Shown here: piece by piece, positions 12,701 through 23,289 of the stretch | Numbering within the stretch: position 1 is the first letter of the stretch | Layout: each line of letters begins with the position of its first letter | DNA from: Alnus glutinosa | Taxonomy: Eukaryota > Streptophyta > Magnoliopsida > Fagales > Betulaceae | DNA: 64,000 nt | Reading direction: 5' to 3' | NCBI RefSeq assembly: GCF_958979055.1 | Contig: NC_084887.1 | Span: forward strand, 35,442,620-35,506,619 | Made by a program: the position numbers and the translations under genes | Notes under the pieces: model-generated | The model's input: only the letters and a program-made list of their open reading frames with translations | What the model was told of the DNA's origin: nothing | The model's database searches: none

Positions 12701-15700
12701 TTATATATTTGATTTTGTAAAATTTGTATGTGGTCCAATGACTCCAATTTGTAAAAAAAAATAAAAAAATCAACCATATTAATTATTGTCATTCACATAT
12801 TTAAATTAAACATTTTCAAAAGTAAATCTTTGCATGATTTTGATAAACTTAAGAGGAAATTAGAATCTGACATATGTTTTGGAAGCCAAAATTATATTTT
12901 GACCCTTTTAGTTTAATTAATAATGTTTGTGAAACATGTCCAAATTAATAGGTTGGCGAGCGAGGTGTTCAAATGTCGGGAGGACAGAAGCAAAGGATCG
13001 CAATTGCGCGAGCAATAATCAAGAAACCCAGAATCCTCCTCCTAGACGAGGCCACAAGCGCGTTAGACTCAGAATCCGAACGAGTTGTCCAAGAAGCCCT
13101 TGACAAGGCCTCCGTCGGCCGCACCACCATTGTCATTGCTCACCGCTTGTCCACCATTCGAAATGCGGACCTGATTGCTGTCGTCCAAAATGGCCAAATC
13201 TTGGAGACAGGATCACACGACGAGTTGATCCGATATGAAGACGGTCTTTACACTTCCCTTGTCCGTCTTCAACAGACGGAGAAACAAAAAGGCCCAGAAG
13301 AAGCCGATTCATCTTCTATATCAAACATGGACATCAACAACACGAGCAGTCGCAGGCTGTCTCTGGTGAGTAGGTCAAGTTCTGCCAACTCGTTAGGGCC
13401 AAGCCGGGTTTCATTTGCCGGGGAGGATGACGTAGAAGAGAAGAAGTTCCCAGTACCATCATTTCGGAGATTGTTAGCATTGAATCTCCCAGAGTGGAAG
13501 CAAGCATGCTTAGGGTGTTTGGGTGCTGTATTGTTTGGTGCGGTTCAGCCAGTGTATGCATTTGCAATGGGGTCAATGATATCGGTTTATTTCTTGAAAA
13601 GCCATGATGAGATCAAGGACAAGACAAGGATATACTCGCTTTGTTTTCTAGGGTTGGCTGTGTTCTCGCTGCTGATTAATATCCTCCAGCATTATAATTT
13701 TGCTTACATGGGGGAGTACTTGACGAAGAGGATTAGAGAGAGGATGCTTTCCAAGATTCTCACTTTTGAAGTGGGGTGGTTTGATCAGGATGAGAATTCA
13801 AGCGGTTCCATTTGCTCCAGACTCGCCAAAGATGCCAGTGTGGTAAGTAGCACTCTTTTCTACTTTCTAAAAGTTAATCGGTCATCCCATTTTGATAGGT
13901 CGATCTCTTTTGATACTAGTTTCGAAAACACCCTTTTTATTTTCAAAATCGACAAAAAAAAAACATTTTCTAACGACGTTAACAAATAATTTAAAACGAA
14001 AGAATATATCTTGTAATGGACGGATAAAAAATTGCTTATCATTAAGGGGAGCTAGTTGCTTTGTCTTCACAGTGCTGACAGTGGACTTAGAATTATCATC
14101 AAAGTTTTGTCTTCACGTACAGCTAGCGCGCTTTTGCTTAAAGATGTTGTTTTTTTCCTATTAGGACCACTCACTGCATAGTATCCCAACTGCTTTTGCC
14201 TTCAGTAGTTAGTTCAATAGTTGTTTTCATGGAAAATTAAATTGCTTATATATTACTGATTGAACTTCTTCTATTTGGCTCTATAGGGGGGATTGTAAAA
14301 AAATCTTATTCTAGTGCTGAGGTCAGAGCATGTAGCAACATAGACCTGCGTCCACAAAAGGAAACATTAAACTAAGATTGTCACCCTCATCACTATCTTA
14401 AGCAATTAATAAGCTGGCCCATAGCTGAGGTTTGAGTGGACCTAGAATAGTTAAATTACATATATTGTTGTGTTATGGCACCAATACAGCTCATGCAGTC
14501 TCTTTCTCGGATGGAGACTTAACACCAGAAGGCCGGGAGGGAATCCGGGGAACAGGGTTTTAAAATTCTTTCTTAAAATATTTATATATGTAGTGGACTT
14601 AAAAATTAGGCATGGTCTTTGATTCATGCTTAACCCGTCTCCCGACGAAAAATCCTACTGATTCTGTCCCTGGGATCATAGATATATTTTGAAATGAATG
14701 TGTCATCTTACAAAGTAGAACCACTTTGCAGGTGAGATCCTTGGTGGGTGACAGAATGGCCCTCCTTGTACAAACCTTCTCAGCTGTAATTGTAGCCTGC
14801 ACACTGGGGTTGGTCATTGCATGGAGGCTCGCCATTGTCATGATAGCCGTCCAGCCGATCATCATAGTCTGCTTCTACACTAGGCGTGTCCTACTCAAAA
14901 ACATGTCCAGTAAGGCCATCAAAGCTCAAGACGAAAGCAGCAAGCTCGCTGCTGAAGCTGTTACCAACCTTCGGACTGTCACGGCCTTCTCTTCCCAAGA
15001 TCGAATCCTTAAAATGCTTGAAAAGGCCCAAGAAGGCCCACGCCGAGAGAGCATTAATCAATCATGGTATGCAGGAATTGGGCTTGGCTTTTCCCAAAGC
15101 CTCACAACTGTCACCTGGGCTTTAGACTTCTGGTACGGTGGCCAGCTTATCTCCAAAGGTTATATCTCATCAAAAGCCCTTTTTGAGACCTTCATGGTCT
15201 TGGTGAGCACGGGCCGTGTCATTGCCGACGCTGGAAGCATGACCTCCGACCTTGCCAAGGGCTCAGATGCTGTTGGGTCGGTCTTTGCTGTTCTGGACAG
15301 GTACACAAGAATTGAGCCCGACGACCCAGAAGGTTACCAGCCAGAGAAGATAACAGGCCGCGTAGAACTTCGCGACGTTGACTTTGCATACCCAGCTAGG
15401 CCTGATGTGATGATCTTCAAAGGCTTCTCGATCAACATAGAAGCGGGGAAATCAACAGCGCTGGTGGGTCAAAGTGGGTCCGGAAAATCAACCATCATAG
15501 GGTTAATTGAGAGATTCTACGACCCACTCAAAGGCACGGTTAAAATCGACGGTCGAGATATAAGGTCATTCCACCTTAGGTCATTAAGGAAGCACATTGC
15601 TCTTGTTAGCCAAGAGCCAGCACTGTTTGCTGGCACCATAAGACAGAACATTGCCTATGGAGCGTCCGATAAGGTGGATGAAACAGAGATCATTGAGGCT

Positions 15701-16111
15701 GCCAGACTAGCCAACGCTCACGATTTCATCGCGGGCCTAAAGGAGGGGTACGACACGTGGTGCGGGGACAGAGGAGTGCAGCTATCTGGGGGACAGAAGC
15801 AACGTATTGCCATAGGGCGTGCCATACTGAAAAACCCGTCGGTGCTATTGCTGGACGAGGCGACCAGCGCGCTTGATAGTCAGTCGGAGAAGGTGGTGCA
15901 GGACGCGCTGGAGCGCGTGATGGTGGGGAGGACTAGCGTGGTGGTGGCGCACAGGTTGAGCACCATACAAAACTGTGATATGATTGCTGTGTTGGACAAA
16001 GGGAGGATCGTGGAGAAGGGGACCCACTCATCTTTGTTAGGCAAGGGGCCCAATGGCGCTTACTACTCTCTGGTTAGTCTCCAAAGGAGACCCGAGACCA
16101 ACCGAGAGTAG
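9730..16111 (+). CDS. ABCB15: ABC transporter B family (MDR/P-glycoprotein type), ABCB15-like, intact
   Basis: Full-size ABC exporter (TMD1-NBD1-TMD2-NBD2) of the plant plasma membrane; close relatives of ABCB15 move auxin or other small molecules by ATP hydrolysis, but the substrate here is not readable. Proposed exons: 9730-9960, 10072-10126, 10225-10403, 10519-10976, 11113-11653, 12952-13842, 14732-16111. They join in frame to 1244 aa, the usual length. The ends are GT-AG, although the third donor (GTCCTC) is weak. NBD1 has Walker [10 protein letters not shown] at residues 392-400, signature MSGGQ at 496-500 and Walker [12 protein letters not shown] with Asp near 520. NBD2 has GQSGSGKST at 1031-1039 and LSGGQ at 1136-1140. 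Both sites look catalytically complete. The serine-rich linker between the halves lies in exon 6. A TATA box sits at 9599. A decayed relic of a second copy lies at 20182-20362. Confidence 0.95.
11654..12951 (+). other. Large intron 5 of the ABCB gene
   Basis: A 1298-bp GT-AG intron interrupts NBD1 between the Q-loop-side segment and the MSGGQ signature. It carries a long T tract near 12160-12187 and AT-rich filler. Reading through the donor gives a stop within about 100 codons, so it must be removed for a working transporter. No embedded gene is seen. Confidence 0.9.
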
Positions 16112-18326
16112 CAGTAGCACTAGCACGGTAGCACCCCACCCCACTCAACCAATCATCAAAAAAAAAAAAAAAAAAAAAAAAACAAATTGCTGAAACTCCA
16201 AACATTATGGCACTACGTGTTGCATAAGCTTTGAATAATTCTTTGTAGTACGTAATTATCTGTCTGTTATGTGTAACTGTATATATAGAGGCGGGGACTC
16301 GGGAGTAAAAGGCATGCTTATCTATTTAATTTAGTGTGCTATGAATTGTTTATCCAGCTTTTGTACTCTCTTCCGTAGAGTGTTTTTATGGATAATACAG
16401 TTTTTATTTTAAACTAGCCTATAACTGTCCCCAACGTTATGTGTGTGTTTTTCATTATAAATTAATTTTAGAAATCTTTTTTCGAAAATATCCTAGAAAA
16501 GAATAGCAAACAATATAAATAATAATAAAAAAATTACAGACAAATTAATTGAATTCAAACTTAATAATATATACAATTCTTTATACACCAATCATTAAAA
16601 TATAGATTGTTATGTGACAGTTTACTTGAAACTTACCCTGTTAATTATGAAACTTCAAAATATGAAGGTGACATTTATTTCTATAAAATGTGAATGGTTA
16701 TAAACAAACCTTCTCCTTGACTAGAAGTACTACACAAACATAGATGGTCGGCCCACTACTATATTATTATTGCCCCAACCTAAATCACATGCTTCTGAGT
16801 CAGTATTCTCAACCTGGGGTTTATTTGTTAATTAATTATGTGTTAACTATTGTTATTGCAAATTGTAATTTATTTTTATTATTATTTAAAATTATGATTT
16901 TTAGGGTATTACAAATAGCCACCCTAATTATAGATATTTTTATTACAGAGTAGCTACTCTAATTAAAATATATTTTAAATAGTTATAATTAGACATAGAT
17001 AAACACAATCTTTGAGGATGACTCCCTAGACACTATTTATGAGTAATGCCACGTCCACATCTCCCTCCCATTCCCGTTTAGTCTATATCGCGTGGTCCCT
17101 AACAAAAAAATAAATTTTCATGTACCAAATATTGTGAGAAATTACGTCATATAAACTTTAAAAAGATAAGAGGCGATAGCCGATATGAGGGGTGATATAT
17201 AGCATGATTTTCATCTAGAGTGTCAAATCGTGTTCGTATGTTATGTTAAGGTCGTGTTGAGGCATGCATATAAGATAATATAAGTCAATTATAACCTGAT
17301 CCATTTAATTAAATAAGTTAAACCTCTCAACCCTATTCTTTTAATTATGAATTGAGTTCATGTCGGGTTTGCGAATTATGTCAAAAATTACAAGTCATTA
17401 TGTTCCGTGTCAGATTTGTATCGTGTCAAAGCATGAGTATAAGATTATATAGGTCAACTCTAAACCCGACTCATTTAATTAAACGGTTCAGACTTCTCAA
17501 CCCTAACCCTTTAAATTCATGTTAGATATATGTTAATTTCACTAATTATGTATTTAGTTTATGTATGGTTTGCGAATTATGTAAAAAATTGTGAACCATT
17601 ATGTTGCATGTCGGATTTGTATCGTGTCAAATCATGAGTATAAGACTATATAGGTCAACTTTAATCTTGACTCATTTAATCAAACGGTTCAGACTTCTCA
17701 ACCCTAACCCTTTAAATTTATGTTGGTTTCACTAAGTATGTATTTAGTTTATATAAAGTTTGTGAGTCATGTAAGAAATTATAAGCCATTATGTTGCGTG
17801 TCGGATTTGTATCTAGTCAAAGCATGTGTATAAGACTATATAGGTCAACTCTAATCTTGACTTATTTAATTAAACGATTCAGAGTTCTTAACCCTATATA
17901 ATCCTTTAAATTCATGTTAAATTTCACAAATTATGCCAAAAAAAAATGTCGGACTTACCCTCCTCCAACAATCCATTGAACCAACGTGGGAAGTAATTTA
18001 TTTGACATAAGAAAAATAAATAAATAAATAAATCTGCGAAGTCATTTGAATTCTCTCGGCCACTTCAACGTACAAATCTGTCGACGAAATTGAGCCGAGC
18101 ATAGTGCCGCCAGTCCGCCACTACTACACAAAACTTAACACAATGAGCCCAACCTCCGTTGAGTTCTTCTTTGTAGGCGATAAAGCACCTGTACACCTTT
18201 CCCTTGTCTCCCCCACAAGAAGAGAAGCGAGTTTTTTTGTTTCCCCTTAGAATATCGAAAAATCGCTTCTTCTTTTTGTTTTTTTTGGTGATTGCGTGGG
18301 GGATTACTTGTTTGCGTTTGGTTGGG
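16112..18326. other. Spacer between ABCB and the SIN3-like pseudogene
   Basis: Contains the ABCB 3' UTR with an A tract at about 16159-16182, then AT-rich sequence, then the tandem array at 17220-17940. The last 150 bp is pyrimidine-rich and may be the old 5' leader of the SIN3-like copy. No other gene is supported. Confidence 0.6.
17220..17940 (+). repeat. Degenerate tandem array, about four units of 160-200 bp
   Basis: The block reading roughly ATGTT(G/C)CGTGTCGGATTTGTATCGTGTC, then a run of the type CATGAGTATAAGA, recurs near 17238, 17396, 17597 and 17788. Each time it is followed by a TAGGTCAACT...CATTTAATTAAA segment and a CTCAACCCTA segment. Spacing is about 158, 201 and 191 bp. Similar words (TTTAATTAAATG, CAACCC or its complement, ACTCGACACG) occur at 5230-5400 and 59050-59480, so the array belongs to a dispersed AT-rich repeat family. 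I cannot assign the family. Confidence 0.7.
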
Positions 18327-19962
18327 ATGAAGAGGTTAGGAGATGACGTTTACACTGGCGCTTCTCAACTTAAGCAGCCGTTTGGTTCTTCGCTTGAGGG
18401 CTCGTAAGTTTCCTTCTCTTTCTATCTTTCTTTTTCCCTCGATAATTAATTTGATTCCTTGAGTTTAGTTTGGGTTGCTAGAAAGTATTTCATGCCGGGG
18501 TGGCCGGTCTAGATCAGCGTACTTTGTCATGTTGGTCAGTTGGTGTTTATGATGTATGTTATATTTCCTTCTTTAATGTTTTTTCTTGATGATTCTTTCA
18601 TCACGGTACTTGCTGAATTTATTCGTATGGGGGTTGTAATCTGAGTCAGTTCACTTAGCTAATCATTGGGTTTGCGATGAAAGAGAGACTTGTAATGGGT
18701 TCTGCTTGTTCTAATGGATATTATTTCGAGGAAAGTTGGAGACTTTTTGAAGTTAATTGAGAAAAATGGAAACTTGGATGTTTTTGGGAATAAATTTTTT
18801 CCGAGAATCATAAAATTTTGTGCCCTCATACAGAGCACATAGTATGAATATGTTGTATGTATTCATTTGGGATGATCATGCATGGTTATTCTATTACTGT
18901 TCAAATTTGTAATTATTTTCTGGATGTGAAGCGATGGGCAATCCCAAATCCCAGGTGGAGGAGGATGCAGTGGTCTTGGCGGTACCTCCCTGAAACTGAC
19001 AACCACTGATGCCTTCAACTATCTCCAGCCTCCAGGAAGTGAAGCACAAGTTTCGAGACCAGAGGGAAAAATATGACATGTTTATTAGAATTTTTAAGGC
19101 TCAAATGTAGACGCATTGCACCTATGAAGTTTTCTGTCTTTGATTAATGGAGCGTTGCATCTAACAACAGCTAACAGTGTTAGAGAATATAGTCCCATAT
19201 CCAATCACAATTATATTGGAGAATATATTTTCTAACAAACAGATTATGCCATTGTTTTTGGCTCTTGCAGAATATGTACTCATCATGTCACGGCAGCAGT
19301 ACTGAAGGAATTATTTAAAGTGCATAACAAATTGATTTCTGGGTTTAACACCCTCGTGCTAAAGGGATATGAGATAATCCTTGACGACGACGAAGCTCCT
19401 CCGCCCAAAGAAGACGGCCGAATATGAAGAAGCTATCAGCTTTGGGAACAAGATAAAGGTGGCCGGGAAATGTTGTTTTTTCTGTTGAGTTCCAACTGCT
19501 GATGTTGGTTCCTAGTGATCTAATGATGAATTTTGTTCCTACAGCAACGCTCTCGAAATTATAGACCTGTTTATAAAGCATTCCTAGACATTTTGGGTAG
19601 CTACATGAAGGAGCGCAAGGACATAAATGAGGTCTTTAGTGAGGTAAACACATGTTGTGCTCTGTTTGTTGCTGTGCATCTTTTGCTTTATTAGATTTTA
19701 GTGGTTTTGTTTTTATCAATTTTCAGGTCGCCATACTTTTTGATGGCCATCCAGATTTGCTTGATGAGTTTCCCCATCTCCAAAACCCATTCCAGCCCTT
19801 AAATGAGCGGAGCCAAATGCATATGGACAAGGTCATTTTTTGTGCCTTCATTTTCCCGACTCCCAATCCCCCTTTTGTTATTTTCAATGGGTTTTGAATG
19901 GTGAGCAAACTATTGTGTTAATTCTCTCAGCAACGTTTATGGCAGGATAGGGTCATTACTTC
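18327..19962 (+). pseudogene. Truncated, frameshifted SIN3-like gene copy (exons 1-6 only)
   Basis: Exon-by-exon match to the intact SIN3-like gene downstream, with introns kept: 18327-18403 (77 nt, same length), 18932 to about 19108, 19271-19458, 19545-19643 (99 nt, same length), 19727-19831 and a stub from 19931. It is therefore a DNA duplication, not a retrocopy. Damage visible: a 7-bp insertion near 19025 shifts exon 2, whose Gly/Ala tract is also much shorter. The exon 2 donor is changed from AGGTAG to ATGTAG. One extra C near 19405 shifts exon 3. Exon 5 lacks 57 nt. Homology ends at about 19962, so PAH3, the HDAC-interacting domain and the C-terminal half are gone. At best a transcript could encode a short N-terminal peptide. 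Intact PAH function is not possible. Confidence 0.9.
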
Positions 19963-20181
19963 CATAACTGGCCTCCTCCACATCTTGTGGTTCTTCTCTT
20001 GGCCATGGATTTTTGTTAAAACAGCAGAACAGAAAGTGGTTTTGGCGTTGAGGAAATGAGCAAGCAAGGTCGTGGGTTAGTGGATTTATGTATAAAATTA
20101 GAACAAAGGTATTAAATATTTCACACGTGACGAGCCCGTTAAAATATTAAATTAAATAATTAAATTTAATATTATATATAA

Positions 20182-20362
20182 CCAAGAAGACCTGGGCCGA
20201 GAGAACGTCAATCATGGTAGAGTCCATAACCATCTCATTACTGCTGCTGGATATATGACCTCAGACCTCGTCCATGGGCTCAGATGCAGCCTGGTTGGTC
20301 TTTGCAGTATTGGACTTGTTGCACAAAAATTTAGCCGAAAAAACCCAAAAGATTTCCAACCC
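20182..20362 (+). pseudogene. Relic of a second ABCB transporter gene
   Basis: Two blocks resemble the last exon of the intact ABCB gene, in the same order and orientation. 20182-20216 matches the region near 15028-15075 (words CAAGAAG, GCCGAGAGA, TCAATCATGGTA). 20233-20362 matches about 15218-15345 (words TGACCTC, GACCT, GGGCTCAGATGC, GGTCTTTGC). About 140 bp between the blocks is deleted. The relic covers part of TMD2 and the linker before NBD2. It has stops and no surviving ATP-binding motif. It lies between the two SIN3-like copies, where a second ABCB would sit after tandem duplication of the pair. Confidence 0.75.
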
Positions 20363-21079
20363 ATCTAGGGGTTTCATAATAATTACGTGTTCAAATGGTT
20401 AATAATTTTGGATAAATATTGTGAAATAGTCTATATAGGAGAGCTAATTGTCTAAATAAATTTTGAATTGTTCAGCTACAAATTCGGACAGTTGAGCCCT
20501 ACATAGAATTAGACTCTCCCCACAATGATCCAATATGACCAACCTCGAGAAGATCCACACAGGCCACAATAGAAATTCAAGAAGTTTTAAGGCATAGCCT
20601 ACAAAATGCACGAAACCAACGTATTGCAATGTTTTCTCCTAATTTGTGTAAAACTATAAACCGGGAATAAAATACACGCATCACCAGACACCAACTAGAT
20701 AATGTAAATATTTTCATCTTGCTTAGAATACGCATTTTAGAACATCTCTAGTAATTCTGTTTTTCAATTCCAATAGGAAAATGAAAGTTTTTTTTTTTTT
20801 TTTTTTTCCATGTGAGATTATGCAATACAATTTTGAATTTTTTGATTATTGCTCGTCTTGTAGAAGTAGAATTTATTGGTCCAGTTCAAATTTATTGGGC
20901 CTATATAAAAAACTCATTTTAGAGGGTAGCTGATTCAAGTTTAACTAGGCTTTTCAGCCAATTTTAATGGCTGTACCCAACAAGGACAGTAGCTGTGTTG
21001 CACACGATCATTCTCATTACTGAGAAAATGAAAAAAAGCAATTATCACATCAGTAGAATCTCTAGAAGTCCACCACTTC
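20363..21079. other. Spacer after the ABCB relic
   Basis: AT-rich spacer of about 700 bp with a T tract near 20789-20808. I see no gene and no further ABCB or SIN3 homology here. Confidence 0.6.
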
Positions 21080-21084
21080 AATGG
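21080..21084 (+). repeat. Target-site duplication, left copy
   Basis: AATGG immediately before the 5' LTR, repeated at 23285-23289 right after the 3' LTR. Five bases is the usual duplication for plant LTR retrotransposons. Confidence 0.9.
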
Positions 21085-21420
21085 TGTTAGAGAATATATT
21101 GATACCGTATATTACGGTACTTTCTATATATTGTAGGATTTGATTTAATCCTCATTAATTGTAATTGATTATAATCAAATCAGATTTGAATACATTCAAT
21201 TCTAATTTGATTATATTCTCTTTACATACCATTTTGTATTCTCTCTATATCCCTATAAATAGGGATGATTTGTATTGTAAATCATTCAAGCAATATGAGC
21301 ATAATGTAGCCTTAGGGCTTTACCCTGTGGATGTAGGTCATAGACCGAACCACGTAAAATTCCTTTGTCTATTTTATTATTCCGCAATCTTTATTTGTCA
21401 TTTGTTTATGTTTTCTATCA
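21085..21420 (+). repeat. 5' LTR
   Basis: 336 bp, TG...CA. It contains a near-terminal perfect 7-bp inverted repeat TACCGTA-TAT-TACGGTA and a promoter-like TATAAATA at 21254-21261, inside the palindrome ATCCCTATAAATAGGGAT. Confidence 0.95.
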
Positions 21421-21432
21421 TGGTATCAGAGC
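21421..21432 (+). other. Primer binding site (tRNA-iMet)
   Basis: TGGTATCAGAGC begins at the first base after the 5' LTR. Confidence 0.9.
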
Positions 21433-22435
21433 TATAGGCTAACGCTAGTGTTTGATCCAATGGTCCTGTGATTTATTTCTCTTGTTTATTTATTTATTTT
21501 TTTTTCCAATTTCTTGTATTTCAGTTTTCTCATCATTCCTCTGTTCGATCAATGTCCTCTGTTTCTTTTCTTTTCATTCTCTATTTCTCTTTCTTTTGTT
21601 TTGTCAATCAGTGGTGTGCGTGAGTTGGAGATAAACTTTCCTCCAACCCATGTCACTTGTGTCTTCTATGTTGCTGTTCAATAAAAAATTCTCCTTTCCC
21701 GCAGATGTCTTTTCTTTTTGTATTGTTGTTCTTTTTTATTCAAAAAAAAAAAAAAAAATTCCAGTGCTTGCCTGTGTCTCCTTTGGAAACAAAACAAACC
21801 ATTTTTTTTTTTTTGATATCTGTGGGTGCAATATTGTGCCTTCTTGTGCAATTTTGTGCGATTCTTGCCGTACGTGCCTGTGCGATTTTGTCCTTGTGGG
21901 TAACTGTGACGGAGTGTGGCTGCTGGGATATGCGGCAGCTGATTGGCGTTTCTCCGGTGGAATTTGTTTCAGATCGTTTGTGGCTTTGTTGCGTGGCCTA
22001 TATTCTGGTTAGAATTTTGAAGGAGTCTATCGGCATCCTCTGGTGGTTCCGGCAGTTCTGATCCCAGAGAGAGACGTGATTTCTCAGTGCTCCAGTCTAA
22101 CAAGCCCTCAGTAGAAGCTCTCAGTAAAGATTCTGGTGCGGGTCTGGAGATTCTGGTTCTTGTTTGGTATTTTGTATCCGGTTCAGGTATTTTTTTCTGT
22201 TCAGTGCCTTATTGGTCCGGTTTACCAGTTTTCAAACCGGTTCATTGCCTTTTAGGTCCGGGTCAGTGCATTCTAGGACCGATTCAGTGTGATTTCTGAT
22301 CGGTTCGGTGGTTTTCTCCTTCAAAAGATAAAGAAAAAAAAAAAAAAAAGGAAAGAGAATGAAGAAAAAAAAAAATAAGGGGAGAGAGAGAAAGAAGAAA
22401 AAAAAAAAAAAATCATTAAAAGAGGCCAAAGTTGC

Positions 22436-22760
22436 CCAAATTGTTTTTGGCCCTTTGTTGGCCCATTATTTGTATTTGGCCTTTGCGGTTTTGTTTCAAA
22501 CCAAGGCCTATTTCAGCCCATAGTTGGCTCTGGCCCATAGTTGGCCCATATTATTTGACATGTGGTATTGTTTCAACCCATGTTCATTTCAGCCCATAAT
22601 TGGCCCTACACATTTTTGGCTCCTGTGGTATTGTTTCAAACCCAGGCCTATTTCAGCCCATCGTTGGCTTTCATATTTGGCCCATAGTTGGCCCATTATT
22701 TGTATTTTGGCATTTGTGGTCTTATTTTAAGCCCATGCCCATTTAGCCCCCAGTTGGCTC
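22436..22760 (+). repeat. TTGGCCCA-type short repeat block inside the LTR element
   Basis: The words GCCCATAGTTGGC, GTTGGCCCAT, TATTTCAGCCCAT and GTGGTATTGTTTCAA recur several times over about 300 bp. They form an irregular tandem block of roughly 100-bp units just before the GAA-rich tract. It is not coding. It may be derived from an autonomous element's leader region. Confidence 0.7.
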
Positions 22761-22939
22761 GAAGAAGAAGAAGGAGGAGGAAGACGAAGAAGAAGCAGAA
22801 GAAGGAAGATGAAGAAGAAGAAGAAGAAAGATGTAGAAGAAGAAGAAGAAAGATGTTCTCCAAACTGGGTTACATCTGACCCGACATAAAAAAAAAAAAA
22901 AATCAAACTCAAGATTTTAGAATCTTCCACTTTGAGTTT

Positions 22940-22948
22940 GCAGGGGGA
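22940..22948 (+). other. Polypurine tract
   Basis: GCAGGGGGA directly before the TG of the 3' LTR, the plus-strand primer for reverse transcription. Confidence 0.85.
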
Positions 22949-23284
22949 TGTTAGAGAATATATTGATACCGTATATTACGGTACTTTCCATATATTGTAG
23001 AATTTGATTTAATCCTCATTAATTGTAATTGATTATAATCAAATCAGATTTGAATACATTCAATTCTAATTTGATTATATTCTCTTTACGTACCATTTTG
23101 TATTCTCTCTATATCCCTATAAATAGGGATGATTTGTATTGTAAATCATTCAAGCAATATGAGCATAATGTAGCCTTAGGGCTTTACCCTGTAGATGTAG
23201 GTCATAGACCGAACCACATAAAATTCCTTTGTCTATTTTATTATTCCGCAATCTTTATTTGTCACTTGTTTATGTTTTTTATCA
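22949..23284 (+). repeat. 3' LTR
   Basis: 336 bp. It has the same length as the 5' LTR and differs from it by seven transitions (about 2 percent). Confidence 0.95.
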
Positions 23285-23289
23285 AATGG
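23285..23289 (+). repeat. Target-site duplication, right copy
   Basis: AATGG, matching the five bases left of the element. Confidence 0.9.

Larger units (their letters stand above)
21085..23284 (+). mobile_element. Complete non-autonomous LTR retrotransposon, 2.2 kb
   Basis: LTRs of 336 bp each at 21085-21420 and 22949-23284 begin TGTTAG and end ATCA. They differ at only seven positions, all transitions. A 5-bp target duplication AATGG flanks the element (21080-21084 and 23285-23289). The tRNA-iMet primer binding site TGGTATCAGAGC starts at 21421 with no gap after the LTR. A polypurine tract GCAGGGGGA (22940-22948) abuts the right LTR. The 1.5-kb interior holds poly-A and poly-T runs, a GGCCCATAGTTGGCCCAT-like repeat block and a GAA-rich tract, but no gag, protease, integrase or reverse transcriptase reading frame. 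It must have been mobilised by proteins of another, probably Copia-type, element. The near-identical LTRs indicate a recent insertion. Confidence 0.95.

Noticed and set aside
16159-16182. A tract after the ABCB gene as a sign of a processed retrocopy
   Set aside because: The gene has six introns, so it is not a retrocopy. The A run is ordinary 3' UTR or spacer sequence.
18204-18407. Short frame at 18204 as a small independent gene
   Set aside because: It is exon 1 of the SIN3-like pseudogene read with upstream leader sequence and runs past the splice donor at 18403.
21165-22061. Open frames inside the LTR element as gag or other element proteins
   Set aside because: They overlap LTR sequence or homopolymer runs, are low in complexity and show no zinc-knuckle, protease or polymerase motif.
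22727-22930. Ser/Phe-rich or Arg/Glu-rich frames in the GAA tract
   Set aside because: They are translations of simple repeats on either strand.
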